Part shown: positions 22,357 to 34,915 of the stretch, one piece after another
Layout of the letters: every line of letters starts with the position of its first letter
Numbering within the stretch: position 1 is the stretch's first letter
Source: Grifola frondosa
Lineage: Eukaryota; Basidiomycota; Agaricomycetes; Polyporales; Grifolaceae
Direction of reading: 5' to 3'
DNA: 64,000 bases
Assembly: GCA_001683735.1 (NCBI GenBank)
Contig: LUGG01000002.1
Span: 372,001 to 436,000 of the forward strand
The notes under the pieces: generated by a model
Databases searched by the model: none
The model's input: the letters and a program-made list of their open reading frames with translations, nothing else
Told to the model about the DNA's origin: nothing
Position numbers and translations under genes: made by a program

Positions 22357-24386
22357 TCACCGTCGACACACCAGTTGTGCATCCCATTCATCTGAGCCTA
22401 CCCCCCCGGTTACCACAAAGAGGTCAAGAGGATCATATTTCTTCTTGATCAACTTCAGCGTGTCGTAATGGTCGCCAAAGAAAGTATACGCAGGATTTGG
22501 TTCAACCAGAGACGCCTAGAAACCGGAGCCAGACCGTGAGTGCTTATCCTACAGAACGATCATATAACCCACTTCATTGAAATATGCGCCAGAATCTGGG
22601 GCAAGCGCCCTTAGGGCTGTCATGTTCTGCGCAATACCAGCCTCGAGCTCTTCAATCACAGTGGCTGGGCTGCCGTCTGGCCACGCGACAGTAAAGATAG
22701 TGTGAACAAGTGCTTTTCGCCAAGCGGGGTTCAGGCCCGTGGAGGCGGGGTCCACGCGGGAGACTGCACCCCCAGCGCATAACCTGTCAAGGTGGTGAAT
22801 AACTCGACCTCGATGAAAATAGGGGAATTTTACAAGTAATTTAGTCCCCTGATATGTACCAATGTCTCCGCAATCTTCTCGTAATCGTCCGTGATGACGT
22901 CCCGCGGCAACAACCACGAACCAAGAGCCTGATTCATGCCAGACTCGCTCGGAATTGCAGCAAAAGTGCGGTTATACCACGAGAAGTACGAGTCGAAGGG
23001 CAGAGTGGTCGCAAGCTCGATAGTCAGAGCGTCTGGGGAATTTTCTGAAGATGACGCCAGGTTCCGAGCAAACGAGAAGAAGGGTTCAATGCTCTCGTTC
23101 GCCTGAGCCCAGGAGGAGTTCGCGAGGAAGGCGTAGACCATCGCCATTTCTAGATTACCGGTGGTCGGGTCTGGGAAGACAGACAAGCCCCCGCTCCAAC
23201 CCGCATCTGACAAGTTGGGAATGAGGCGGAAATGCTCAGTCAGCACGGCTTGAAGGGCAGGTGTAGGCTGTGTGCTGTTCACCGACGCGATGAAGTAGGC
23301 GCCAATGAGGGGAAGAGAAGGATGCGTGCGATATGTGACAGATGTTACGATCCCGTAGGTGCCGCCGCCTCCGCCACGCAAAGCCCAGAACAGGTCCGGA
23401 TGCTGATGTGCGTTGGCTATGAGATAATCTCCGGTTGAAGTGACCATTGCAATCTCGAGGACGTTGTCCACTCCTATTGAGAGCATCAGGAAAAATAGCT
23501 ATGAAGATAGGTCATTGATCGTACCTAGGCCGTATTGAGGTGATAATTCACTATGGCCTCCGCTAAGCAGCCAACCTCCAGCCGCACCAACTGAGCCCCC
23601 GCGGACTCGCCGCCAACGAGAACTCGGCCTATACTATCCACTGCATCGTACGCCTCGTGCCATTGCACTCCGGCGCCAAGGGTGATTGCTACGAGCATTC
23701 AAAACGATCTGCGCATGTTTATAGGTTGTCATGCTCACCATTGTCAAAGGTTTCAGTGCGCGGAGCACCCGACGGTTGAAATGAATCATGGAACGTTATG
23801 TTTTTGAGGTGATGCGTCCACACAAGAAACGATCCACGCGTAGTGCTGCGGCCTGAGAGATCATGCCTGACAAAATCGACTCAACTAAATGGTCCCGATA
23901 CGATGGGTTAGCAGCCTCTTACCCCGTGTTCTTGACAACCAGACGGAGGTTGTGCAGCGCAGCGAACGAGATGGCAGACTGAATGTCGTCGATAGTGCGG
24001 GCATCGACTCCAATAATAGGGACACTTCCTTGCTCGCAAGGTCCGCCGATCGTTGTATTCAGATAACACGCGCTGATGGTGTTGTTCGGGAATATGTACG
24101 TCTCGAAGTTAGAGAACTGCATTGTTCCGGACTGATTCGCACGCCAATTGCCGTCGGTGGATTCTTGGATCACAGCGGTGCAATTTCCAGACGGATCAGA
24201 AGGGGGATAGCAAGGAGATCCTGATGGTAGGGGATGGAGTAGAGGCTGCGATACCTGTGAAGCAAGATGAGCAAAGTCCTCCTCGGAAGGCCAACATGGA
24301 TCTCCGAAGACACAGCGGCAGACGGACGTTGACGCGGTCACCAAGTACGCAAACAACAGGAGAGCAATCGATGATAATGGCGCCAT
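22357..24386 (-). CDS. FAD-linked oxidoreductase, PCMH/berberine-bridge (BBE) type
   Basis: Secreted flavoenzyme of the vanillyl-alcohol-oxidase superfamily; members oxidise sugars, alcohols or secondary metabolites, and this substrate is unknown. Signal peptide SSIALLLFAYLVTAS at the start (24386). The FAD domain shows LRLVVKNTGHDLSGRST across an intron, with the His that usually carries the covalent flavin, then FLVWTHHLKNI, AAGGWLLSGGHSELSPQYG, GVDNVLEIAMV and RGGGGGTYGIVTS. The C-terminal BBE domain ends LKLIKKKYDPLDLFVV and VGSDEWDAQLVC. Introns fall near 23890, 23740, 23500, 22830 and 22540. At 23596-23600 one G (C on the plus strand) seems missing; adding it joins VGGESAGG to SVGAAGGWL. 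Convergent with carboxypeptidase copy 2, 238 bp away. Confidence 0.85.
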
Positions 24387-24958
24387 CCTGGGGCGCGTTA
24401 AGAACAGAATGACGAAATGTTGGCCGAAGTGAAAGGGCTGTCAACACAATTCACGAATTTGAAGCTTCGAGAACTTATATGTTCCCAGCATGTTCGGGAG
24501 CTGAGCACTGAAATATTGCACAGTCATTCATACAAGAATGCATATCAGAACTCGCCTTGAGGTTGACGTTCGTTCCTGATGGCTGTCACAAATAGCGCAT
24601 TTGACATACATTTCCGCCCTCGATTCAGGGTCTTCACGGCTGACCGGTAGGCGGTCAATCTACCAGAGGGATACAATCGTCTCATGCGGACATTGTGCGA
24701 GAGTTTCAGCCAAAACGACAGACGACATATGAAGCGGCACTTGCCATGGGCTTCGACGAGTGCCGAAGCTTACCCTGGTCGGACCGTAGCAAGGAGCCGA
24801 ATAAGACACGAAGCCGGCATCTGGAATGGCGGCACTGGTCTCCGACATCAATGAGTGCCACTGGTACCATGTAGTAAGCTTCACGTATGGACTGCACTGC
24901 TAGACTCTTCCCAAAGCATTTCCATTAAGGGCAGATATACCGTAGATAGACACACCAA
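24387..24958. other. Intergenic gap
   Basis: 572 bp between two minus-strand genes: promoter side of the FAD enzyme and 3' side of nam9. A 74-codon frame (24660-24884, minus) is unrecognised. Confidence 0.45.
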
Positions 24959-26136
24959 TCAACGATCTCCGACCTGTCTGTTCTCCGGCATCCTCGCCAA
25001 CTGACGTTTGCTGCGCATGTGGGTCCGCCTCTTGCCGTACCACTCCCATGCCAGTCGTACGATGTCACCATCAGCGTCGAATGGTGTTGGGATTTCAGAG
25101 TACCCCGGTCGCGCGGTAGGATGGCGGAGATAAATGGCCGAACATGTCGCAAAGGAAGGCTCGATGTATGCCGGGATGAATATGAAGGGCGACGCGTAAG
25201 GTGGGAGGTAGAAGGGTGTGAGGCCATATTTGTCTGAGCGTTTTTGCTTCGCAGGGCGGGGAGTCTCCTGGGCGTTAGGTTTTTCTTGCAGGGACGAATC
25301 GACGTTTTGCTCCGGCAATGACTCTTCCGAGTTTGACTCAAGATCTGTTTCTGAAGTCTCCTCGGCCTCGGAGGCAGCTACCTCTTCAGGCTTGGTCTCT
25401 TCCTTCACCTCCTTCACTTCCTCCTCCTCCTTCGGTGCAGCGCTGGCTTGCAGAAAACGGATGGCTTTCGGGTCAACAGAAATCATATCTCCAGGAGCCA
25501 ACCGAGTGTTAGGGTTTGTGTGCTGTTCACGCTCACGTTAGGTGCATAGCAGCAATGCGCCTAAACGCAAGAGGCGCACCTTTCTGCCATTGAGCAGGAC
25601 GTCGCCGTGGATAACCATTCTCCGCGCCTCATACACACTGTGTGCAAAGCACGCGCGGAAAATGAAGACGTCGACTCGTCTCTCCACCTCCATGAACATC
25701 ATACTGCCCACCGGAGCCAGTCCCTTCGTCTGCTCAGCCTCCAGTCTCTTTTGCTCCCTATCTGCTACCTTATCCTTAAGTGCCCACCTATTGAGTCCAA
25801 TAGAGGGTGCAGCCGCCTTCGGTGAATCAGAACGGACATCTGGTAGCGTGCTAGGCAGGTACCACCGCTTGAAGATCTTTTCGTTGATGAAGTCGCCATG
25901 GTATGCGCGCACAAGGGCCTTCGACTTCCAGCGCTGCTGAAAAAGCGTATCACTGGTGTCCTTCCAGTCAGACTCGTCTTTCTTAGGTCCGATCGAACGC
26001 TGCCAGAGGTTAAAGAGGTTGCGGGGGTGCCAGCTCTGAGAGAACGGTCAGCTATAAGCCTCGAAGACGGAAGCTGAGCAGGCTCACCATACGGGGCAGA
26101 GCCCTCTTAATACCGTAGAGATTGGCATCCCGCATA
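24959..26136 (-). CDS. nam9: Mitochondrial small-subunit ribosomal protein uS4m (Nam9)
   Basis: Component of the mitoribosomal small subunit that nucleates rRNA assembly. Three exons: 26136-26088 (MRDANLYGIKRALPRM), 26037-25580 and 25522-24959, with introns of 50 and 57 nt. The conserved start SWHPRNLFNLWQRS follows the first intron. RAYHGDFINEKIFKRWYLP lies in the core, and the S4 RNA-binding domain reads ERRVDVFIFRACFAHSVYEA then VIHGDVLLNGRKHTNPN, split by intron 2 exactly between Lys and His. A Glu-rich insertion (KEEEEVKEVKEE) and a C-terminal extension to about residue 356 are typical of fungal Nam9. Divergent from the GCP2 gene with a 253 bp shared promoter. Confidence 0.9.
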
Positions 26137-26389
26137 ATCAAAGCGGACTACCACAGAAGTCGAGAGTAGTGAGGTGGTCGTCAGAAGACTGACCAAATAA
26201 ACAGTCTCAAAATTTGGACTTATTGTTTACTAAATTGTTAACAAGTAACAAGGTTTTATTAACTGAGGACTTATATGACTAGAACCACGTGCAAGCGTTT
26301 TGACGCGTCTCGATCGTGTTCTGCATTGCTTGCCGACCCTCCTCCTCCTCCTCCTCCTCCTCCTCAACTTTCTTGTGTCTATATAAACG
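26137..26389. promoter_or_regulatory. Divergent promoter of nam9 and GCP2
   Basis: 253 bp between divergent start codons, with a (CCT)n pyrimidine tract at 26338-26365 and TATATAAA at 26378-26385. The TATA-like box is too close to the ATG at 26390 to act for that start unless translation begins further downstream. Confidence 0.45.
26338..26365. repeat. (CCT)n microsatellite
   Basis: Nine CCT units with a partial unit in the 5' leader side of the GCP2 gene. Confidence 0.9.
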
Positions 26390-29300
26390 ATGGATCCTTA
26401 CACCCCACGCACACGTACAGGGAGCAGGAAGAAGAATTTGACTCTATCTGCGAAGGAGTATACCAAGGTAGGTCTTTTACGACTTCCCCATACATTGTCT
26501 AACTCCTTCCGAGTAGGTCACAGGTACCATCGCGTCTGTGCGCCGCAATCGCCAACTTCTCGACGATGGGATCGCGGAAGACATCGAGGTACGCGTGCAT
26601 GCGACACGTGATAGTCTTACCAGAAGTATGTGTTACTTTGCAGAGGGCTTCCACGTTCGCCTTTCCGCACAGCGGGTCGCTGACGTTAGATGTGGCAGGA
26701 CGCGACGAGCCTTCGTTCGAGGTCGAGAGATCATTTGTACGCGCGCCGCTGAACTCGCGCGTCGTATCCGGCACCTCTCACAAGACCAAAGGAAAAGGGA
26801 AGGCGAGAGAGGAAACTTTACATGATGTACCGGTGGAGATCCAGGAGGCACTGATATTGGAGGATCTTTTATTTGTTCTAATGGTGCGTGCAATTTGTGT
26901 TGGATTTTGTCCGTTGAGGGAGACCTTTCATGAATTTGTGGTCGTGAAATATACCCATGCCAATAACCCCGACGATGTGGAGCTATTGACCAGACGTCCT
27001 CCTCGTGCATATGTCGACGGTAAATGAGGATCCACAAGTGAACATATTTTGGTATTTTTAGAGGTCCCATCTGAGTCAGATGGCGGACGGACGGACACAA
27101 GGATGTATCAGTGTCTCCTCTTCGAGTTTATGACCGCACGCTACAATTAAATTGACTGGCAATGAAGGGTACGTGGGGTGCTCATGGTAGCCGTAATTGA
27201 TCTCAATTTCTTCCAATTTATACCGCTCTGAAAACGAGGAGACTCGCTAGCTAACACTGTTCTCTCTTACAGGGCATTGAAGGGACACATATCACACACC
27301 ATCCGGATTATTCACCTGACGATGACGATCTGCTATCCGGCATCCGATTCGTCGTGTCGCCTTCATTGGGTGAGTATCGCACGCATTCGTTGTACCATAT
27401 ATTATCGGATTGATGATGCTTCTACAGATCCCTCTTTGCGCGATCTTGTTGAACGAATATTACCATTGGCCACTTACTATACCGCCATTACTTCTTTCAT
27501 CGAGTTTCGGAGCCACCTTGACTTCGGCCTCGTTAATCATGCTCTTTGCGCGTGCATGCGAGACATGCTCAAGGTACCTCTCTCGAAACTACCACTTGGC
27601 GTAAAGTTTATCATCCTTTAGGATTATCAAACACTGCTTTCTCAACTCGAACATGCTTTCAGTACTTCCCCTCAATTCACGCTTCAAAAGCTGTGGTTCT
27701 ATGTTCATCCAACGTTGCACACGCTTTCCCTCCTCTATCTCCTCACAACGGACCTTGCTACTGCAGATGATCCGGCCGGCTCCCTCTCTTCTTCTTCCTC
27801 GAGTTCCTCCGACGCTGAGGAGGAAGCTAGAAATGAAGCTCTCGGTCTTGGTGGTGCGAAGCTCAAGGCTGTCCTCTCCGATATTGACAAGACCGCTCGC
27901 CTGAGCGGAATCGCGGTCAAGGGTGGGGAAGTGCTCGCAATCCTGCACGAGCGGATGCAGAACATGTCGGGCGATCCGGCCGCTCGAGAGCTATACAGCG
28001 CGCTCCTCCGTGCAGCGGGAAAGCCTTACGTCGAGATGGTGCAGGCGTGGATCACAACGGGCCGGCTTGTCGATCCGTATGAGGAGCTGTGCGTGAAGGA
28101 GAGCAAGTTCATTGATCGAGGAACGTTGGAGGTGGACTACACTGATGAGTATTGGGAGAGACGGTATACGGTGAGTGAGCCTTCGCGGTGGCACCGTGAA
28201 GTCTAGGCACTCAGCGTGTTGTAGCTTCGGGATGGGTCGACATTGGGTGGCTCATCCAAGCAGCATCAAGCGGGAGTGCCCCCACCGCGTACGGCTGGTG
28301 GCAGATTACCTGGAGGCGCCTGTGTGCCCCCAGTTCTCGAGCGATGGAAGAAGAAAATATTGCTAGCTGGCAAGTACCTCAATGTCATCCGTGAATGCGG
28401 CATCGAGATCCGACGTGATCCGAGTCATGCCGAGGACGAAAAGCTCTCCATGGAAGACGAGAAGTTTGTCATTGATTATTTGCATAAGAAGAGATAAACT
28501 TATATCATTCTATCGTGCAGATTTTTCAAGTCCATCGAAGACGCTTATACTCATGCGAACAGAACGCTTCTGCAGCTTCTGCTCCGAGACCAACAATTAA
28601 TCCCACGCCTACGGTCCCTCAAACGGTATTTCTTCCTCTCCCAGTCATCGTTCCTTACACATCTTCTCGATCTCTCACATGCGGAACTCCGCAAATCTGC
28701 GAAATCTGCGTCTCTCGTGAAGTTGCAGAGTCTCTTGGAGTTGGCGCTCAACACGGATGCGCAAGGCGAGGACGCCATGTTCAGAGAGGACGTGACAGTG
28801 ACGATGGCAGGGAGTGGCCTATATGAGTGGCTGCTAAAGGTCGTGAGAGTAAGCGGAGTAATTGTTGGTGAAGACGGTGCTGGTGTTGAGGCACACGTAC
28901 ATGAGGAATCTAAGAAAGATCGAGAGAAAGGCAAGGATGATAAGAAACAGCTGCTTGGTAAGGCTCAGCTTTTTGCCTCATGATGATGTGAACTAACGTT
29001 GTCGTACCTCGCGGAACAGCCATCGACGCTCTAACGCTCGACTATAATGTCAAGTTTCCTCTTTCGCTCGTCATCTCGCGCAAGACGATTCTTCGATACC
29101 AGCTCATATTCCGTTTCTTGTTTCATCTGAAACACGTCGAGCAATCTCTCTCTGCTATGTGGATAGAACACAAGACATCTCCATGGCGTCGCTCTACCCG
29201 TCCGCATACCACAGGTCTTGAGATCCCTCCACCGCCCGGACAGAAAGACTGGCATGCAGACTTCGATAATTGGCGCAAGCGAGTCTTCCTACTTCGTGCA

Positions 29301-29916
29301 CGAATGCTTGCATTTGTACAGCAGATCTTAGCATTCGCCACATTTGAGGTGCTGGAGCCGAACTGGCGGAAGTTGGAAGGCAAGCTCGAAGCTGGAAAAG
29401 TCGAGACGGTTGATCAGCTTTTGCGGGACCATGTCGACTTCCTGGACACGTGCTTGAAGGAGTGTATGCTAACCAGCTCAAAACTGCTGACGGTATGCTG
29501 CTCCGTACTTCCCTATCTTACGACAGGACTTATCTTCTCCGCAGGCATATTCTCGGTTGATCCTGACTTGTTCCATGTTCGCCCTATATACATCCTCTTT
29601 CACAAAGTCTGTGAACCAGGCGCTTGCATTGACAGATACACCGGAGGGCACTCAGGCAATGGCAAAAGGGTGGGACACTCTGAGCAAGTTTGAAACAAAT
29701 TTCAACCATTGGTATGTGTAAGCCCATCGATCCTAAACTAGGTCGTTGACGATTTCTTGTACAGGTTCAGGGTAAATGATCATTTCATCTCTGATGTTGT
29801 TGGCTAATTAATGATGCTAGATTCACCTTGATTGCGTGCAATATTACGCATCGAGTGAGAACGTGTCGCTACTTCCTCTTGTTGTGAGGCTTAACAGTAT
29901 CAAGTCGACGTCATGA
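26390..29916 (+). CDS. spc97: Gamma-tubulin complex component 2 (GCP2/Spc97/Alp4)
   Basis: Core subunit of the gamma-tubulin small complex that nucleates microtubules at the spindle pole body. The start is 26390 (DPYTPRTRTGSRKKN). The GRIP1 region has ILEDLLFVLM, GIEGTHITHHPDYSPDD, LRDLVERILPLATYYTA and FTLQKLWFYVHPTLHTL. The GCP2-diagnostic block GGEVLAILHERMQNMSGD to DYTDEYWERRYTLRDG lies near 27925-28230, followed by KILLAGKYLNVIRECGIE. A 58 nt intron joins MEDEK to FFKSIEDAYTHAN. GRIP2 has YNVKFPLSLVISRKTILRYQ, FHLKHVEQSLSAMWI, and FLDTCLKECMLTSSKLL. The last exons give FNHWFR and IHLDCVQYYASSENVSLL to the stop at 29914-29916. At least seven introns; no frame breaks. Divergent from nam9. 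Confidence 0.92.
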
Positions 29917-30219
29917 TACATTCATGTCGGTTGGTCCTCGCAGCGTGGCATTATAATGATGAGTTGACGTTAGTCACTTCGACCTCTTCGTGCAATCTAA
30001 GGCCAATCTAGGGTCATGCATCGAGGCGTGTGACGGGATACTCGTTCGTTTGATTTGTTTGGATATTTACACGCAAGCCATTTAATATACCTGCAGTAAT
30101 AAGTTATTGCATTTTTGCCAGCACGATGACATGAACAGTTCTATAACAAGATCATCCAATATTCAACAAAGATACTATCTACCAGCGAGCGGATATTACA
30201 CCGCCGAATGCACCTGTGT
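29917..30219. other. Convergent intergenic gap
   Basis: 303 bp between the 3' ends of GCP2 and NACHT copy 2. AT-rich, nothing recognised. Confidence 0.5.
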
Positions 30220-33200
30220 CTACTTGTTTTGATACAAAAGACCTCCCGCGGTTGGCGGTGCTGCATCAATGGAGCTCGTTTCTAGGTCGTAGAATGGAAT
30301 ATAAACCCAGTGATCGTCTCTATCGCCTTCGCTTCCCTCTTGTTCCGAGACTAAGCGCCTCGATTTTAGACAATACGGGAATGGTGGCCATTGCGAACTA
30401 CGAGGTAGGTCGCACATTTCCTTACATTCTTCATAACTAGCGTAGACCCAGCGGTCGCCCAGTATAACGGTTTGCCACGAATCGTCACTTTCTGTCAAAG
30501 GTGGATTCCGAGCAACCATCTCCCTCGTGAATATGTCCACACCGTGGCCACATTTCGAACTACAGCAATTCGCCATGGCCAGCCGCGTGAACCCCCAGGC
30601 AGAAAGGCCAACGATTCTGGACCGAGTGAGCCTCCGTATGGCATAATCGATGTATCCAGTAACCGCAATTCTGTTGCAGTGTTTATGGTGGGATGCCACT
30701 CCAAAATGCGCACGAAGCCGTCATCAGAACCTGATGCAATATACCGGCCATCTGGAGAGAAGGTGACTGCTCGGATGCCTAGTTCTTCGTCTCGAAAGCA
30801 GAAGAGCTCAGAGTATTCCTGTGCGTCCCATATTCGCAAAGAGGCATCATCAGAGACGGAAGCAATAAAGGCTCCATCCGGAGAGAATGCGACCGATCGG
30901 ATAGCACCGCGATGGCCGTCGAGCAGAGCAACCAAAACTCCTGTCTCCACATCCCAGATCTGTATGGCCCAATCACCGGAAACTGCTACTAGCTGCGTGC
31001 CACCTTTTGGAGAGAATTTCAGCGAATGTATGGGCTGTTTGGAGTCTACGTTGCTCGACCACTTTTCGGTGCGAGTTTTGGCGATATAAACAAGAATGGT
31101 TCCAGACTGTGAGCCAAAGGCCACAAGGTCTCCAATAGGGGAAAAAGCGACCGTGGTGAATAGTATAGCGTATCCGGGAGGGATCGACACACAACGGGAG
31201 GTTATGTTACTCCGCGACATCAGGGAACATAAAGCCAGAGGGCCGTAGTGTTGGACAAATTCAGTGGTTTGTGGAATAGACATGAGCATACAGACGTAGA
31301 GGTCGAGACCGTAATTTTGCATTACACTAAAGAATCGAATAGTGTCTTCGATCAGTGCCAATTTTATGTCTGCATTGGTCACTGGCTGCCAGTACAGACA
31401 TGAGTATACTTGAAAGCCTCATGAAACAGACACTCACAACGAGGCTACGGTACCAATCTCCAAACCTACGAAGAGAAGGAAGGACAACCTTTAGATCACC
31501 CGACAAGCTCAGCAGTTCCCACCATTCCCAAGAATGGTTCTCCAGAATGTCCATGAGGCATTGGAGAATATCGGCACCATCGATATGTCTGGAATCCACG
31601 AGATGATCGATCCAGAATCGGCCGTAGTAGAGTAGCGAGTCGATGCTTCGCGATTGGCCGAGCTCACGATGCAAAATCGTCAAGCAATTGCGTGCCATAC
31701 AGAAACTGTACCAGCTCGTATCAACGAAGAATTCTTGTGAGCGACTTTCACTGGTGAGGAAATCGATAAAGGACGAATGCACTCGGATAGCTCCAGATGA
31801 ATCTATAGGTAGGATAGATGCCAATTCGCCGATGAACCAATCCACTATGTCCGACTCGGCGGGACTATCGCAAAGAAGGCGACAGAGATTGGAGCTTGTC
31901 AGAGGAGCCTTCGCAACCGTGAGCAATCCCAGGACATCATGGCAGAGCAAATACCGGTCGGTTTCAACGTCAAACGGAAGCAATTCTCGAAGAACCTCCC
32001 GGTAGACTTCATCGATATACAGCCAAGGTGCACATGATGATGTTCCGGACAACACATAATGCTGTGCCCGATCTTGATTTGTCTGCATCTGTATATAAAA
32101 GAGAGCTGCCTGTGCCCACGAGAAGAGCCCGCCTGCACGGGAAATGAGTGCCTCTATTCTTTGTTCTCCTGGTTTCAGATGTGATGTTTTGAGATGATGT
32201 CGAATATATGATGCCACTGCAGCACACTGTGCCTCATCTAACGTATTCAAGTGTAAAGTATCTGGAATGGAACCCAGAAGGTCCTTGATGTCGCTTCTGG
32301 GTCTGCTCGTGATCAAAAATTTAAGCCAGGAGGGAAGTCCGATAGATTGCTTAACCAAGCCGCGGATGAGTTTTTCACGACTGAAGGGATCTCCGCATGT
32401 GTCGAGAGCATCAATAATAATGACCACAGGGGGTGACGAGAGATGGACGAGTTTTGACATAGGCTCGGCAATGAATTTCGCGAATTGATGATCAGTGGAG
32501 GAATCGATGGAGTCAAGGCTGTCGCGAAGAGCATCGATAATATAGCGTCTGAATGGCGTGCAGGTGCGTGCGAGGCGATAAGCAATCGTAGGCCAAAGCA
32601 ACTGGGGAAAGCGGCCCTCTACGTCAGACTGGCAGAAGAAGTCTGCACCCAAGCTGGCACGAGATGGGAGTTTGGGGGGTACCAAAATTGCGGCCACGGT
32701 TGCTGCAATTGTTGTCTTGCCACTCCAGCAATTCCATGGAGCCACAAAACATTCCGATTTGGTGCCTGCAAGTCGATCCATTGAGATATAATCCGCAGGA
32801 TATCCTCTTGGGTTCCAAAGAGACACGACCGCCCTTCCTTATAATGGACATTAGCAGCATGAGGCAGTTTTTCCAAGAGGGCTAATCAAAGACAGTGAGC
32901 GAAAAGGGTGATCACAGCGTGCATGTTTGTGCGCACCATTCTCGCTCAGGAACTCGTCCAATTGCACCTTTTCCACAGACCGTATCGGAACGCTAAGATC
33001 GAACTTACTCACGAATTCATCGAGGGCTTCCTGCCATCTTTGAATCGAGGATGCCGTATCACCTGAAAATATAGGTATGACGACATTTGTCAATACAGAT
33101 GGTAGATTATTTAGCATCTAAACGCACCTGCCTGTATGTTCTTCGAATACACGTTAAGGAAATTTATGCATTCAACGATGGTCTCCAAGACGGACCCGAC

Positions 33201-34408
33201 TGTATCCCTGACGAGTGGATTTTTGGCCCAATCATCCACAACGACCAAGGATTGGAGAGCAGATCGCACAGATATGCCCAACTTCTGGACACTTGCATCT
33301 CGTTCGGCTTGACTTGTCACGAGCTGTGAGCAATGGAATGTGTATAAGTAGGATTAATGGCTGCAATGAAGGACCTGCTTACAGAATCATCCTTACAGGC
33401 CTTTGCAAGTATACCGAGAGAGTGTTTTATTGCGGGAGGAAGCTACGGTGTGATTGTGTAAGCGCAGTGCAAGATTTAGAAATTAGAACTTACATCAGCC
33501 AAGCCCGGTAAATCCGTGCCATACGAAGAGTCAGCACGATCACCGCCTGCAGGCATATAGTTGTGATATATGCCATTGGCATACTCAAGTGCTGCCATAA
33601 ATGCGTCGCTATTTACTACAGTATCATCAGCGACATGTTCCCCCGTCTTCGCTTCGGCAACGCTCGATGCAGGCTCTTCACTTGACGATCGTGTAGGAAT
33701 ATGGGAGCCTCTCCGATTAGTCTCGGCAGATAGTAATGCATTTAGATTGTTAAAGACCTCAACAGACCGTCGAACGGAAGAATGTTGCATTGCCGGTTCC
33801 GGCAAGGTAGAGGCCAGTCTGGTTTGAACTGGAGATGTGGCACGGATGCCTACAAAGGTAAGAAAGACCTCGATCCCCGTTGGGTTTCCTTGTGATGTCA
33901 AACCAAAAGTTTTTTCTGTAGAGCATGCATTTAGTTATGAGCATGCGATATACAATTCTCGATACGTACTGCAGATACAACCAGCCTCTCTTGTTGAGAA
34001 GTCCGCTGGAACAACCGTGGCTGATCCTACGTCGTAATCGGAACGTCTGAACCGACGTTGTTGCATAACGTGGACAGTGAAACATGGTCCAGGGCTACTA
34101 GGATGTAAGATTGCATGAGAAGAAGTTGAATAATCTGAGATGGACCGTTCAAATTACTGAAGCATTCTAGAAACTTACACGTCAAAACTAATCTGCCACT
34201 GATTAAGTTTCGTGGCTCCTACAGCCAATGAAGTCTTATACAACTCCGCTTGATCATCGAGGATGCGAACATAGATGTTATTTGCGATTCGGTCGCCGTC
34301 TGCTCGACTAAGAGCGATGCCTATTTCAATGGATCAACATATATACTTGCTTGTATGCGGAAGGAACCTACGAGTAATCCTAATGGCAGTCTGGTGATCT
34401 GCGGCCAT
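30220..34408 (-). CDS. C2/NACHT/WD40 STAND receptor-like protein, copy 2 (two apparent breaks)
   Basis: Full-length fungal NOD-like receptor architecture, paralogous to 13734-17308. The start is 34408. The C2-like N-terminus is IALSRADGDRIANNIYVRI to KLNQWQISFDV, then VMQQRRFRRSDYDVGSATV over short introns. A Ser/Thr-rich linker (33900-33480), a helical segment TSQAERDASVQKLGI (about 33310) and IQRWQEALDEFVSKFDL follow. The NACHT domain has WLHGIAG then GKTTIAATVAAI (about 32740), VVIIIDALDTCG (about 32420) and SWLKFLITSRPRSD. The beta-propeller spans 31250-30560 with FSPDGAFIASVSDD and FSPDGRYIASGSDD. Two single-base deletions are apparent: at the Walker A motif (32724; one base restores AGSGKT) and at 30537-30538 (one G restores ATVWDIFTREMV). 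Likely innate recognition or allorecognition; the trigger is unknown. Confidence 0.75.
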
Positions 34409-34915
34409 CCTGATGTCTCGATTTGATACTAGTTGACATATAATGTGAAATAACAAGAAACAGCACGAAGAGGACGCACGATGCGAGGTCAACAGGAGAT
34501 CGATATATGCGCCGCGAGATCCTTGCACTGGGCACCGCCATTGACAGGTTCCTGGCAGCAGACTGAGAAAGACAGCTGGAGACAGCCGAGCGACGCAGCG
34601 CCCGTCCGTTTTGCGGCAAACCTGCCCGAGTCGACCATTAATAAATACCTGATCAAAATTATGTCCAAATAGAATATTAGCGCTTTTCTCTATTTTCAAT
34701 TGTTCATTTGGAACCTCCAAGTGGTCCGAGTTGAACAAATGACTCGAAGGTGGATGTACGTATATAGATCAACAAGTGTGCACAGTCCTGGGCGCCTCCA
34801 ATTCGATCGTGAGTGACTGGTCACAGGATATCAATTCGTCACGGAAGTCACTTGAGCTTGTCACGCAGACGTTGAACTCCCTACATACTTTCCGTGCTAT
34901 GAGTAACATGCTATC
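34409..34915. promoter_or_regulatory. Divergent promoter of NACHT copy 2 and rpc34
   Basis: 507 bp between divergent starts. Minus-strand open frames across it are not supported. No specific element recognised. Confidence 0.4.
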
